Below, one piece after another: positions 25,666 through 34,417 of a stretch of 64,000 bases of DNA; position 1 is the stretch's first letter; each line of letters starts with the position of its first letter. The notes under the pieces were generated by a model that saw nothing but the letters and a program-made list of their open reading frames with translations, made no database searches and was not told where the DNA came from. Location of the stretch: NCBI RefSeq assembly GCF_009184425.1, contig NZ_WELG01000002.1, positions 806,001-870,000 on the forward strand. Reading direction: 5' to 3'. Both the position numbers and the translations under genes were made by a program. The stretch is from Flagellimonas olearia (GTDB lineage: Bacteria > Bacteroidota > Bacteroidia > Flavobacteriales > Flavobacteriaceae).

Positions 25666-26739
25666 ATGAAACCCAAAGAATACCAAAAAGGCCGAGGCGC
25701 CCAAAAAAACACCCCCAATCAATTTTTGCAGCAGGTGTACGAAGTGAGGGAAGATTTTCTGGAGTTCTGTCGTTTGGAAGGCGAGGAGGCCGAGAGCAAC
25801 AAGACCCAATACATCCCTATTTTCCCCAAGACCATTGTGAACAAGGTAGACAGCCCCGATGTGGGGATGCTATACTCCATGAACCCCTACCAAGGTTGCG
25901 AACATGGCTGCATTTACTGTTATGCCCGCAACACCCATGAGTATTGGGGCTATAGTGCCGGACTGGATTTTGAGCGCAGGATTTTGGTCAAGAAGGCCGC
26001 ACCGGAACTGTTGGAGGCCAAGATCAAACACAAAAACTGGAAGGCGTGCACCATTGTGCTTTCGGGCAATACGGATTGCTACCAGCCCGCCGAGCAAAAG
26101 TTTGAAATTACCCGTAAATGCCTGGAGGTCTTTCTAAAGTACCGCCACCCGGTGGGCATCATCACCAAAAATGCATTGGTGTTGCGCGATCTGGATATTT
26201 TAAAAGAGCTCAATGCCCATCAATTGGTAGGGGTCAATGTATCGGTGACCTCACTTTCAGAAAAGACCCGAAGAAAACTGGAACCACGAACGGCTTCCAT
26301 CCAAAAAAGGTTGAAGACCATTAAGGTCCTGTCCGAAAACAACATTCCCGTCAACGCCATGTTGGCGCCCATGATACCGGGCATCAACAGTCACGAACTC
26401 TTGCCCTTGGCCAAGGCCGTGGCCGATCATGGGGCCCGTTCGTTTGCCATTACCGTGGTGCGTTTGAACGGGGCCATTGGACAAATTTTTACAGATTGGA
26501 TCAAAAAGGCCATGCCGGACCGGGCCGAAAAGGTCCTGCACCTGATCCAAGATTGCCATGGCGGGTCCATCAACGATAGCCGGTTTGGGATTCGGAGTCG
26601 CGGAGAAGGGAAAGTAGCCCAACAGATTCATGATATGGCCCACTTGGCCCGTCAAAAATATTTTAGGGACCGGCAGTTTCCCAGATTGCGGACCGATCTG
26701 CACGAACCCTATAAAAATGGTCAGATGAAATTATTTTGA
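25666..26739 (+). CDS. PA0069-family radical SAM protein
   Basis: A 357-residue soluble enzyme with the radical SAM cluster motif CxxxCxxC at Cys78, Cys82 and Cys85 (GCEHGCIYCYARN), which holds a [4Fe-4S] cluster that cleaves S-adenosylmethionine. The remaining TIM-barrel strands include VLSGNTDCYQPAE and APMIPGIN, both typical of the PA0069/SplB-like group. The family is widespread and related to spore photoproduct lyase, but the substrate is unknown to me. The N-terminal 30 residues are basic and polar. It stands alone, flanked by repeat elements on both sides. Confidence 0.88.
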   Translation: MKPKEYQKGRGAQKNTPNQFLQQVYEVREDFLEFCRLEGEEAESNKTQYIPIFPKTIVNKVDSPDVGMLYSMNPYQGCEHGCIYCYARNTHEYWGYSAGLDFERRILVKKAAPELLEAKIKHKNWKACTIVLSGNTDCYQPAEQKFEITRKCLEVFLKYRHPVGIITKNALVLRDLDILKELNAHQLVGVNVSVTSLSEKTRRKLEPRTASIQKRLKTIKVLSENNIPVNAMLAPMIPGINSHELLPLAKAVADHGARSFAITVVRLNGAIGQIFTDWIKKAMPDRAEKVLHLIQDCHGGSINDSRFGIRSRGEGKVAQQIHDMAHLARQKYFRDRQFPRLRTDLHEPYKNGQMKLF

Positions 26740-26743
26740 TATG

Positions 26744-26784
26744 GTCATTTCGAGCTAGTACGCGACGGGGAAATCTATTTTTCA
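26744..26784. repeat. Half copy of the palindromic repeat
   Basis: GTCATTTCGAGC followed by GGGGAAATCT matches only the left half of the TCATTTCGAA element. It sits 5 bases after the radical SAM stop codon. Confidence 0.6.
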
Positions 26785-26884
26785 ACTATTTTTAGAGGAA
26801 ATGTCCAATCCTTGTCCTTGGTTTCGTCCTTAGGATGAAAACAATGTATAACCAGTCCTGAAAAAGGACGCAAAACGAAACGTG

Positions 26885-27235
26885 ATGAGTAATTTTCTGT
26901 ATCTGTTCAGAGGTGGTGATGACGCCTTTGACAAATTGTCCCAAGAAGAAAAACAGGCCCATATGGAAGTTTGGGGTGCATGGATGGGAGGCTTGAGTGA
27001 AAAAGGCAAGTTGTTGGACGGCCTCCCTTTGGGAAAGGATGGCAAAGTGGTCCGCGATAGGGGCGAAGTGGTCACCAACGGGCCCTTTGCGGAAGGTGCC
27101 GAAATGGTGGGCGGATATTTGATCGTATCGGCCAAGGACTATGACGAGGCTGTGGAGATTTCCAAGGGCTGTCCCATTTTTGATTATGAGGGAAGCTTTG
27201 TGGAGGTACGTGAGATCCTTTCCATGGAACACTGA
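26885..27235 (+). CDS. YCII/DGPF-domain protein (partner of ECF42 sigma factor)
   Basis: A 116-residue single-domain protein of the YCII-related (DGPF) family, a ferredoxin-like fold. The sequence shows LYLFRGGDD, the WGAWMGGLSEKGKL helix, and NGPFAEG followed by GGYLIVSAKDYDEA. The signature tetrad is NGPF rather than DGPF. Such proteins are encoded next to ECF42-type sigma factors, as here, and are thought to act with or be controlled by them; the mechanism is not settled. A GTG one codon upstream is possible, but the ATG at 26885 is the simpler start. A palindromic repeat lies between this gene and the sigma factor. Confidence 0.85.
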   Translation: MSNFLYLFRGGDDAFDKLSQEEKQAHMEVWGAWMGGLSEKGKLLDGLPLGKDGKVVRDRGEVVTNGPFAEGAEMVGGYLIVSAKDYDEAVEISKGCPIFDYEGSFVEVREILSMEH

Positions 27236-27245
27236 TGTACAAAAA

Positions 27246-27320
27246 GTCATTTCGAGTGAAACGAGAAATCTCTTATGGCAATTTTATCATTTAGATTTCT
27301 CACATTCGTTCGAAATGACA
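27246..27320. repeat. Dispersed palindromic repeat, copy 5
   Basis: A compact 75-base copy (GTCATTTCGAGTGAAACGAGAAATCTC ... AGATTTCTCACATTCGTTCGAAATGACA, given in parts) filling the gap between the YCII gene and the sigma factor. Its right end contains an in-frame ATG (27315) that could extend the sigma factor by 11 residues. Confidence 0.85.
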
Positions 27321-27347
27321 CAATTAAGAAAGAGTCTTTTAAAAGTA

Positions 27348-28595
27348 ATGTCACAGGACCACCACGCAACCGTAGAACACCTTTTTAGACAAGAATATGG
27401 AAAAGTGGTGGCCCTATTGACCCATAAGTTCGGGACGTCCCATTTGGAACAGATAGAGGATGCCACCCAGGACACCTTTGTGAAAGCCATGCAGGTATGG
27501 GCCTACAAATCCGTTCCGGATAATCCAACGGCTTGGTTGTATCGCGTGGCCAGCAATCGGTTGATCGATGTATTGCGGCGGGACAAGAAAATGGATTTTC
27601 ATGATACTGAGCAATTGTCCCAACACAACGCAACGGAACAAGATGGCAATCCTACTTTGGATACCACCCTTTCGGACAGTCAATTGAAAATGATATTTGC
27701 CTGTTGCCACCCTGCGCTTTCCCAAGAGTATCAGATTGTGTTGAGTTTGAAACTTATCGGTGGGTTCAGCAATAAGGAACTGGCAGAGGCCCTATTGAAA
27801 AAGGAGGAAGCGGTGGCCAAATCCTTTACTCGGGCCAAGAAAAAGTTCCGGGAAGAGGTAAGAATGCTCAAGATTCCTGTGGAAATGGGCCTTCAGTCAC
27901 GTTTGTTCCGGGTATTACAGGTCATTTATCTGTTATTTTCGGAAGGCTATGCCGCTACTTCGGGGGCCTTGATCATTAAAAGGGACATTTGTTATGAGGC
28001 CCTGCGGTTGGCCTTGTTGATGCAACAAAATACCTATTGCCAACACCCCAATTTGGAAGCATTGATCGCTTTGATGTGTTTTCATGCGTCCCGTTTTGAT
28101 GCCCGACTGGATGATGAAGGTGCATTGGTCACCTTGGAACATCAGGATCGGAGCAAATACAACCAAGAGTTGATTGTGATAGGGATGCGGCATTTGGAGC
28201 GTGCAGGGACCCAGGACCGAACGCCCTCCAAGTATCATTTGGAAGCAGCCCGATCGTATTACCATTCCACGGCCAAAAGTTTTGCGGAGACCGATTGGAA
28301 GAACATCCTGTATCTATATGACTTGCAACTGAAGTTAGAGCCTTCATCCATAGTGGCCTTACATCGCATCGTGGCCTTTGCCAAGATGCATGGTGCTGAA
28401 AAAGCATTAGGGGAACTTAGGCAATTGGAGCAGAAAAACAATTTTGCAGATCAAGCCCTTTTCCATGCCATTAAAGCCGAACTATACTTCGATTTAGGAA
28501 AAACCAAGGAGCAAAGGGCTGCTTTGGAAAGAGCCATCGCCCTCACCGAAAACGAACTGGTCAAGGCACACTATCGAAAAAAAATGGGAACCTAA
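27348..28595 (+). CDS. ECF sigma factor, ECF42-like, with C-terminal extension
   Basis: A 415-residue protein. Region sigma-2 (about residues 8-75) shows FRQEYGKVVALLTHKFG, DATQDTFVKAM and WLYRVASNRLIDVLRR. Region sigma-4 (about 110-160) carries a helix-turn-helix with FSNKELAEALLKKEEAVAKSFTRAKK. A long C-terminal part (about 185-415, DUF6596/TPR-like) includes FSEGYAATSG and ends in TPR-like helices. This architecture plus the adjacent YCII/DGPF gene marks the ECF42 group, which lacks a classical anti-sigma factor. The start at 27348 matches the family N-terminus; the frame stays open upstream through the repeat, with an alternative ATG at 27315. Confidence 0.88.
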   Translation: MSQDHHATVEHLFRQEYGKVVALLTHKFGTSHLEQIEDATQDTFVKAMQVWAYKSVPDNPTAWLYRVASNRLIDVLRRDKKMDFHDTEQLSQHNATEQDGNPTLDTTLSDSQLKMIFACCHPALSQEYQIVLSLKLIGGFSNKELAEALLKKEEAVAKSFTRAKKKFREEVRMLKIPVEMGLQSRLFRVLQVIYLLFSEGYAATSGALIIKRDICYEALRLALLMQQNTYCQHPNLEALIALMCFHASRFDARLDDEGALVTLEHQDRSKYNQELIVIGMRHLERAGTQDRTPSKYHLEAARSYYHSTAKSFAETDWKNILYLYDLQLKLEPSSIVALHRIVAFAKMHGAEKALGELRQLEQKNNFADQALFHAIKAELYFDLGKTKEQRAALERAIALTENELVKAHYRKKMGT

Positions 28596-28613
28596 CGCCC
28601 TTTAGGGCGTAGG
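28591..28613. terminator. Short perfect hairpin between convergent genes
   Basis: ACGCCC-TTTA-GGGCGT (28595-28610), with flanking CCT/AGG pairing, occupies nearly all of the 18-base gap between the sigma factor and the haloperoxidase-like gene. There is no U-tract on either side, so termination is only possible, not proven. Confidence 0.4.
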
Positions 28614-30095
28614 CTACATCTCTTCTTCACCAACATGTTTTTTATAGAATTTCCAAGCTTCGTGGGCTACATCGCGGCCCAATTCCAATCCGGCAATATT
28701 GTCCGACTGAATATGGTATCCGCCAAGCACCCTTGAAATCCCGGCCATTTCGGCTGTTTTGGTAAACGTGGGAAACTTTAGGGTCACGGTGTCCCCAAGG
28801 TTTTCCGGCTCGGTAAGCGAACCGGCCACCAGTTCAACTTCGGAACCAAACTCATCGCTTCCCGTCCAAAGTTTCAATGCTTCGGCGCAGCCTCCACTAA
28901 TGGTACTGTGACCCGAGGTATAGCTTGGAAAAGGAGGGCACAGGAACGTATCCGGGGAATAAGGCCGCCATTGGCTGCCATCCATCTCGACCATCCCTTT
29001 TCCGACGCCGCCCCAAGCTTTGATTTTCTGTTGGGCGTAATATTCGTGTACCAAGGCGAACGGTCTGGCAAAGTCATAGAACATTTTGCTGTCCCAAGAG
29101 GCAATGAAGGCATCCATGGCCACCACTTGGTTGTAGAAGAACATTTTTACATCTTGATCTAAGGTGTGGTTGTCCCTAATGGATACTTCTTGGGCAAACT
29201 TCAACCAGTGTCCTGCTTGTTGTACCGATTGGGGTCCATCCCGCATGAACTCCACCAAGGCTTTTTGCTCATCGGTGAGGTTGGCCTGCATTTCAATGAC
29301 TTCCTGTACTTCTTTCTCCAACTGTTCCGAGCCAATTTGTGGAGGAGGTCCGGGTCTGAATTGATCCCCAGATTTCATGGATATGGGGGTTACCTTGTCC
29401 CAAAAAGGGGTAAGGCACCCTGGGGCAAACTGCCCACCTTTTCCATCTGAAAAGTATTTGGGTTGCCAGCGGTTGGGATCCACATTGTTGTCCACGGAAT
29501 TTATAGGCTCATACCCAACATAATTGAAATAAGGAACCCCATTGGAACCTTCTTCCTCCCCATATTGATTGGCACCATCTCCCTTTCGGGCCTCAATGAC
29601 CGCTTTGGCGGCCAAATTACCGATGCCCTCTGGGGTATTGGGGTCCAAACTTTCATTATTGGGGTCCAAGCCGAGCTCTTTCATGAAATCGGTAAAGAGC
29701 TCTTTATCCGAATAATAATACTCGTTCATGGCCCTATATGCAGCATAACTGATGGCAATCTCCTTGTTTTTCAGGGTCTGTTCATCCATTGGACGTCGGT
29801 CCACCCCCTCCAGATACACAGGAATCGCTTTTTCATCATAACGGGACCAAGCATCAAAGATGGAAACAAATATCAACCCTAAAAACCTAGAGGTTATAGT
29901 GGGTCTTGGTTTAAATTTTTCTGTGTCGTTGGCGGTTGCAGTAATGGCCATTTGGCTCCATTGATAGGCAAGGTTTTCAGCTCCGAGGGGTTGGGTCGCT
30001 TCCGCCACATTTTGGCCTTCTTTTCCGTTAGAGCCTTGCTTACAGGCCATAACGACCGCCAATGCAAATAGCAGTAAGAATGCTTTTTTCATCAT
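28614..30095 (-). CDS. Vanadium-dependent haloperoxidase-related lipoprotein (PAP2 superfamily)
   Basis: A 493-residue lipoprotein (lipobox VMAC, Cys18). The three PAP2/vanadium-haloperoxidase motifs are intact: K-x6-RP (KMFYDFARP), PSxxSGH (PSYTSGH) and SR-x5-H-x3-D (SRVLGGYHIQSD, His461). These bind vanadate or phosphate. Family members either oxidise halides with peroxide or act as phosphatases, and sequence alone does not separate the two. The N-terminal 300 residues are the helical part usual for the bacterial haloperoxidase-like group. It is predicted to be anchored on the periplasmic or surface side. The Gfo/Idh gene lies 87 bases upstream on the same strand. Confidence 0.85.
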   Translation of the reverse strand: MMKKAFLLLFALAVVMACKQGSNGKEGQNVAEATQPLGAENLAYQWSQMAITATANDTEKFKPRPTITSRFLGLIFVSIFDAWSRYDEKAIPVYLEGVDRRPMDEQTLKNKEIAISYAAYRAMNEYYYSDKELFTDFMKELGLDPNNESLDPNTPEGIGNLAAKAVIEARKGDGANQYGEEEGSNGVPYFNYVGYEPINSVDNNVDPNRWQPKYFSDGKGGQFAPGCLTPFWDKVTPISMKSGDQFRPGPPPQIGSEQLEKEVQEVIEMQANLTDEQKALVEFMRDGPQSVQQAGHWLKFAQEVSIRDNHTLDQDVKMFFYNQVVAMDAFIASWDSKMFYDFARPFALVHEYYAQQKIKAWGGVGKGMVEMDGSQWRPYSPDTFLCPPFPSYTSGHSTISGGCAEALKLWTGSDEFGSEVELVAGSLTEPENLGDTVTLKFPTFTKTAEMAGISRVLGGYHIQSDNIAGLELGRDVAHEAWKFYKKHVGEEEM

Positions 30096-30182
30096 AGGTG
30101 TGTTGTTTAGAGAAGTTACATCAGATGGATATGGAGCGTTTGCTGCCCATATCCATCGTGCAATGTAGTAATTTTGAGAAAA

Positions 30183-31607
30183 TTACGACAGTTCCCAGCC
30201 TTTACGGTAGTTCCGGGTGACCCATTCGTTGGCCTTGTCGTAATTGGTGATCTTCATGTTCTCACCATCCCAGAAAAGTTTGCGTCTTCCTGGGTAATCG
30301 TATGGATCCCAGTCTCCCACTTTTTTACCTTCTTTCAATACTTTGTATTGATAGGCTTTTACGGCCAAGTTGCCCATAAGTACGGTTTCGGTCAACGGAC
30401 CGGCTTTGGAGAAATCTGAAGAAGTGGATCCCCCATTGAGGCACACATCAACAAAATTGGCAATGTGACCGCCCATGCTACCGGGAACTCTAGGATATTT
30501 TGGTTTTGGAGCTTTGTAGAGGTCCATCATATCGGTAGGGAGCAAACGTGCATTTTGGGAATAGGTATCGCAAACCAAAATACCTCGTTCCCCATACATG
30601 ATGGTTCCACCATCCCGGTTACCGACCATCTCACCATCTTTCAACTCATCGGGCAAGTTGGGCATAATGCCTCCGTCATACCAGTTCAAGGCAATATCTC
30701 CGTGGTATTCATGGTCAAATTTCAAATGTATTTTGGAAGAAGGAGGGCAGGAAGGGCTATAATCGGCCTCCACAAAATCGCCTACCCAAACCGTGGTACA
30801 GCTAGCTTCGGCTTCAGTGGGATATCCTAAATCCAGCACACTGAACGGGGTTTCCATGATGTGACATCCCATATCGCCCAAAGCACCGGTTCCAAAATCC
30901 CACCAACCTCGCCATTTAAAGGGAAGGTAGGCCTCATTATACTCCCGCATGGCGGCCGGACCCAGCCAAAGATCCCAATCCAATCCTTTTGGAACTCTTT
31001 GTTTTTCGGTAGGTACGGCAACTCCTTGTGGCCAAACAGGGCGGTTGGTCCAACAATCTATCGTATGGATTTTTCCGATAATTCCTGACTCGACCCACTC
31101 TCTTGCAATTCGGCTATCATCACTGGAAGCGCCTTGATTTCCCATTTGGGTTACAATGCCATTTTCTTTGGCCACCTGGGTCATCAGACGGGCTTCATGG
31201 ATGTTATGGGTGAGTGGTTTTTCTACATAGGCATGCTTTTTCTCCCGCATAAAAGGGAGTGCAATGGTGGCGTGCATATGGTCGGGGGTAGCTACCATTA
31301 TAGCATCAATATCATTCAAATGCGCGTCAAAGACCTTTCTAAAATCCTTGTATCGTTTTACATCAGGGAATTTTTCGAAAGTATCTTTGGCCCGTCTATC
31401 ATCTACATCACAAAAGGATACAAACTTCACCTTTCCAGTCTCATTGAGACCTTTGATGACACCACTTCCCCTGCCGCCAACACCAAAAGCACCAACATAG
31501 AGGGTATCACTGGGGGGAACATGGGTTTTGCCCAGAACATGACTGGGTACAATAGAAAACGCAGCGGAGGCCGCTGCGGCATTTTGAATGAATTTTCTTC
31601 TTTGCAT
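30183..31607 (-). CDS. Gfo/Idh/MocA family oxidoreductase with Tat-type signal
   Basis: A 474-residue protein. The N-terminus MQRRKFIQNAAAASAAFS is a typical Tat signal, which decides the start at 31607; the frame continues 27 codons upstream without support. The Rossmann fold has GVGGRGSG, and the catalytic lysine is in YVEKPLTH. The C-terminal substrate domain shows GALGDMGCHIMETPF, close to the GTLGDMGVHIFDTPY of the other exported Gfo/Idh protein at 9316, so the two are paralogues. The likely reaction is NAD(P)-dependent oxidation or reduction of a sugar or inositol-type substrate; the substrate is unknown. The HD hydrolase gene lies 55 bases upstream on the same strand. Confidence 0.93.
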   Translation of the reverse strand: MQRRKFIQNAAAASAAFSIVPSHVLGKTHVPPSDTLYVGAFGVGGRGSGVIKGLNETGKVKFVSFCDVDDRRAKDTFEKFPDVKRYKDFRKVFDAHLNDIDAIMVATPDHMHATIALPFMREKKHAYVEKPLTHNIHEARLMTQVAKENGIVTQMGNQGASSDDSRIAREWVESGIIGKIHTIDCWTNRPVWPQGVAVPTEKQRVPKGLDWDLWLGPAAMREYNEAYLPFKWRGWWDFGTGALGDMGCHIMETPFSVLDLGYPTEAEASCTTVWVGDFVEADYSPSCPPSSKIHLKFDHEYHGDIALNWYDGGIMPNLPDELKDGEMVGNRDGGTIMYGERGILVCDTYSQNARLLPTDMMDLYKAPKPKYPRVPGSMGGHIANFVDVCLNGGSTSSDFSKAGPLTETVLMGNLAVKAYQYKVLKEGKKVGDWDPYDYPGRRKLFWDGENMKITNYDKANEWVTRNYRKGWELS

Positions 31608-31662
31608 TGTGTTAGTTTTGATTGCGATTACAAGATACAAAAAACTGAAAGAGACCAAAGAT

Positions 31663-32322
31663 CTATTGGGTACCTTCCCATTCACCAAAAAACTGATCTA
31701 GGAAGGTTTCCATGAATTGGTGTCTCTGCCGGGCCAATCTTTTTCCTGTTTTCGTGTTCATGCGGTCCTTGAGCAGCAATAACTTTTCGTAAAAATGGTT
31801 GATGGTAGGGGCCTTGGAGGCCTTGTACTCCTCTTTCGTCATCTGAAGATTGGGAGCAATTTTTGGGTCGTACAATGTCCTATTTTTGAAACCCCCATAG
31901 TTGAAGGCACGTGCAATGCCGATGGCACCAATGGCATCCAATCGGTCTGCATCCTGGACCACTTCCAGTTCTTTGGAAGTAAAGGTAGCTCCGTTATTCT
32001 CCAGACTGTTTTTAAAGGACATATGCTGAATGATGTTCACCACATGATTTATGGTGGCGATATCTACCTGTTGGGATTCCAAAAACGTTTTGGCCAGTTT
32101 CGGGCCTACGGATTCGTCCCCATCATGGAATTTTGGGTCTGCTATATCGTGGAGCAAAGCAGCAAGTTCCACAACAAGGGCGTTGGTGTTTTCGTGTTCC
32201 GCTATGAATTTGGAAGTGTTGTACACCCGTTCAATGTGAAACCAATCATGACCTCCTTCCGCATGTTCAAGCGCTTTTTTGACAAATGAGATGGTGTTTT
32301 GGATGAGTTGGTCGTGATTCAT
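31663..32322 (-). CDS. HD domain phosphohydrolase
   Basis: A 219-residue soluble protein with an HD domain (about residues 20-130). The metal-binding residues are seen in GGHDWFHIERV, ELAALLHDIADPKF and DRLDAIGAIGIARAF. This is the YedJ/YpgQ type of stand-alone HD hydrolase acting on nucleotides or other phosphoesters; the substrate is unknown. The C-terminal helices (LLLLKDRMNTKTGKRLA, RHQFMETFLDQF) are also typical. The gene overlaps the upstream acyltransferase gene by 4 bases (ATGA-type), so the two are translationally coupled. Confidence 0.9.
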   Translation of the reverse strand: MNHDQLIQNTISFVKKALEHAEGGHDWFHIERVYNTSKFIAEHENTNALVVELAALLHDIADPKFHDGDESVGPKLAKTFLESQQVDIATINHVVNIIQHMSFKNSLENNGATFTSKELEVVQDADRLDAIGAIGIARAFNYGGFKNRTLYDPKIAPNLQMTKEEYKASKAPTINHFYEKLLLLKDRMNTKTGKRLARQRHQFMETFLDQFFGEWEGTQ

Positions 32323-33062
32323 TGGTCTGTGATTATTCCCGAAGCGATAGTGGCTTCGATTTGGGCAATGAGCTCATCGGAATTGCCCTTGTTCTCTACC
32401 GGGGCGTGTACCTTTAGGGTAAGATGGGAGCCCAATCCCATCGGAAATTTTCCATACCGCAATAATTTCCAGGAGTTGTTTATGCTGATGGGCACAATCA
32501 GGGCGGAAGGGGCGTTTTTCATCAATACTTTGAGCCCGGTGGTCCTAAAAGGCTTGGGAACGCCATTGCGGCTGCGAGTCCCCTCTGGAAAAATCACGGC
32601 GCTTCGGTTGTGCTTCTCAATATACTTGCCCAGCTTTTGCAACTCGGCAATGGATTGTTTGGGATCTTTTCTATCGATCAATGCCGAACCGCTATGCCTT
32701 AAATTGAAAGATACGCTTGGGATGCCTTTTCCCAGTTCAATCTTGCTTACAAACTTAGGATGGTGTTTCCGCATATACCAGATAAGGGGAGGGATGTCGT
32801 ACATGCTCTGGTGATTGGAAACCACGATCAAAGGTCGGTACGTGGGAATGTTGTGGGTGTTTTCAAAGGTATATCGTGTGCCCAATAGGTTGGTACATCT
32901 CATAATAAACCAATTGAGGATGGAAACGCTTCTTTTATGGGCATTGTAGCCAAATACCTTAAGGCAGATCCACTGAATGGGGTGAAAAATGACCAAGACC
33001 AATCCAAAACTAATAAAGAAAAGGGAGGTAAAGAGATAGGAAAGTAATTTGGCAAGTGTCAT
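32319..33062 (-). CDS. plsC: 1-acyl-sn-glycerol-3-phosphate acyltransferase (PlsC family)
   Basis: A 247-residue membrane-associated acyltransferase. An N-terminal hydrophobic helix (about residues 8-30) precedes the catalytic H-x4-D motif (SNHQSMYD), and the second conserved block is FPEGTRSRNG, which binds the glycerol phosphate. The enzyme transfers an acyl chain to lysophosphatidic acid, giving phosphatidic acid at the inner membrane. Length is normal. Its 3' end overlaps the start of the HD hydrolase gene. A terminator separates it from the bacilliredoxin gene upstream. Confidence 0.92.
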   Translation of the reverse strand: MTLAKLLSYLFTSLFFISFGLVLVIFHPIQWICLKVFGYNAHKRSVSILNWFIMRCTNLLGTRYTFENTHNIPTYRPLIVVSNHQSMYDIPPLIWYMRKHHPKFVSKIELGKGIPSVSFNLRHSGSALIDRKDPKQSIAELQKLGKYIEKHNRSAVIFPEGTRSRNGVPKPFRTTGLKVLMKNAPSALIVPISINNSWKLLRYGKFPMGLGSHLTLKVHAPVENKGNSDELIAQIEATIASGIITDQ

Positions 33063-33091
33063 TTTCGGATGTTCAGTTTTTGGTAGAGTGT

Positions 33092-33122
33092 AAAAATAAA
33101 AAAACCACCCTTTAAGGGTGGC
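33092..33122 (-). terminator. Rho-independent terminator of the bacilliredoxin gene
   Basis: CCACCCTT pairs with AAGGGTGG in a near-perfect palindrome. On the minus strand it is followed by TTTTTTTATTTTTA. It lies 25 bases beyond the bacilliredoxin stop codon and ahead of the plsC start. Confidence 0.88.
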
Positions 33123-33146
33123 TTGTTTTTTGGACAGAAGGGATAT

Positions 33147-33557
33147 TTAACAAAATTCGTTATACGCTTCCATCAAATTTTCTGCAATAAGCTCTGCCGG
33201 TCTACCTTCAATATGGTGTCTTTCGATCATATGCACCAATTCCCCATCCTTAAAAAGGGCCATACTTGGTGATGATGGAGGGAAGGGAACCATATGGTTC
33301 CTCGCCGTGTTCACGGCATCGGTGTCCACTCCGGCAAATACGGTCGCCAAATGGTCCGGTTTTTTGGAGTTCAGCAGGCTCAATTTGGCCGCTGGTCTTG
33401 CATTGGCCGCTGCACAACCACAGACTGAATTGACCACGATCAACGTGGTGCCCTCTTGCTTAAGGGCATTCTCAACGGCTTCACTTGTATATAGTTCTTC
33501 AAACCCGGCGGTGGCCAAGTCTGCTCGCATAGGTTTTACCAATTCTTCAGGATACAT
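33147..33557 (-). CDS. BrxA/BrxB family bacilliredoxin
   Basis: A 136-residue thioredoxin-fold protein of the YphP/YqiW family. The active site is the CxC motif in NSVCGCAAANARPA. The opening MYPEELVKPMRADLATAGFEEL and the MVPFPPSSPSMALFKDGELVHMIERH block are family signatures, quoted in part. These proteins remove low-molecular-weight thiols from protein cysteines in Firmicutes; in Bacteroidota, which lack bacillithiol in many species, the partner thiol is less certain. It stands alone, with its own promoter element and terminator. Confidence 0.92.
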   Translation of the reverse strand: MYPEELVKPMRADLATAGFEELYTSEAVENALKQEGTTLIVVNSVCGCAAANARPAAKLSLLNSKKPDHLATVFAGVDTDAVNTARNHMVPFPPSSPSMALFKDGELVHMIERHHIEGRPAELIAENLMEAYNEFC

Positions 33558-33579
33558 AGGCTACTTTTTAATTAGAGTC

Positions 33580-33587
33580 CAAAGATA
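33580..33587 (-). promoter_or_regulatory. -7 promoter element (TATCTTTG) for the bacilliredoxin gene
   Basis: Read on the minus strand, TATCTTTG matches TAnnTTTG 23 bases upstream of the ATG at 33557. The -33 region is not recognisable. Confidence 0.45.
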
Positions 33588-33653
33588 CGGTTTTGTTGGT
33601 TTATTTTCATGTCCCTTAACATTGTATAAGGTATAGCTTCTTGCGCAAAGCGC

Positions 33654-33661
33654 TATCTTTG
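33654..33661 (+). promoter_or_regulatory. -7 promoter element (TATCTTTG) for the TerB/DnaJ gene
   Basis: A perfect TAnnTTTG match 18 bases upstream of the ATG at 33680. It would place the transcript start close to the start codon, which argues against the more upstream TTG start at 33641. Confidence 0.5.
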
Positions 33662-33679
33662 GGCTTTAATTTTTGTAGG

Positions 33680-34417
33680 ATGATCAAATGGGTTGCGGCC
33701 TTAATTGGATTTTTTATTAGAGGAATTGTCGGAGCGGTCTTAGGGTTCTTTGTGGGCAGTCTACTGGATGGACTTGGAGGCTCATCAAAATCATCCAGAA
33801 GTGTTTTTCAGGATTTTACCCGCCAGAGCGTTTCCCCGGCCGATTTTGAACTGAACTTGCTCTCCCTTTGTTCCATCATCATCAAGGCTGACGGACAGGT
33901 AAGCCAACGTGAATTGGACTATGTACGCCAATATTTTTTAAGCACCTATGGCAAGGAAAAGGCCAATGCCATTTTCAGGACTTTCAATGAGGTGATCAAA
34001 AAACGGGAGGTATCCGCCCAACGGATTTGTACCTATATGGTCCAACGTACTCGTTACGAGGTACGGTTGCAATTGCTACACTTTTTGTTCGGAATTGCCC
34101 AAGCCGATGGGCAGGTAAGTCAGGCGGAAACTTCCAAGCTGAGGGAAATTGCCGGGTACCTTCGAGTGGGGATGCACGATTTTGAAAGTATTATGGCCAT
34201 GTTCATCAAATCAGCGGACAATGCCTATAAGATCTTGGAGATAGAAAGGAGCGCCACGGACGAGGAGGTGAAAAAGGCCTATAGAACCATGGCCAAAAAA
34301 TACCATCCAGACCGTGTAGTCACTGAAGACAAAGCCATTCAAAAAGGGGCCGAAGAAAAGTTCAAGGAGGTGCAAAAAGCCTACGAGACCATCCAGAAAG
34401 AAAGAGGGATGTCCTAG
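33680..34417 (+). CDS. TerB-like and DnaJ-domain membrane protein (DjlA-like)
   Basis: A 245-residue protein. A Gly-rich N-terminal membrane segment (about residues 5-30, [24 protein letters not shown] in part) precedes a TerB-like helical domain (about 60-165) with the ADGQVSQ motif twice. The C-terminus is a J domain (about 180-245) with the essential HPD in YHPDRV. This is the DjlA/TerB-DnaJ architecture: a membrane-anchored co-chaperone stimulating DnaK. The ATG at 33680 is chosen over a TTG at 33641 because a promoter -7 element lies between them. Its stop codon shares CTAG with the stop of the convergent PepSY gene. Confidence 0.88.
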   Translation: MIKWVAALIGFFIRGIVGAVLGFFVGSLLDGLGGSSKSSRSVFQDFTRQSVSPADFELNLLSLCSIIIKADGQVSQRELDYVRQYFLSTYGKEKANAIFRTFNEVIKKREVSAQRICTYMVQRTRYEVRLQLLHFLFGIAQADGQVSQAETSKLREIAGYLRVGMHDFESIMAMFIKSADNAYKILEIERSATDEEVKKAYRTMAKKYHPDRVVTEDKAIQKGAEEKFKEVQKAYETIQKERGMS

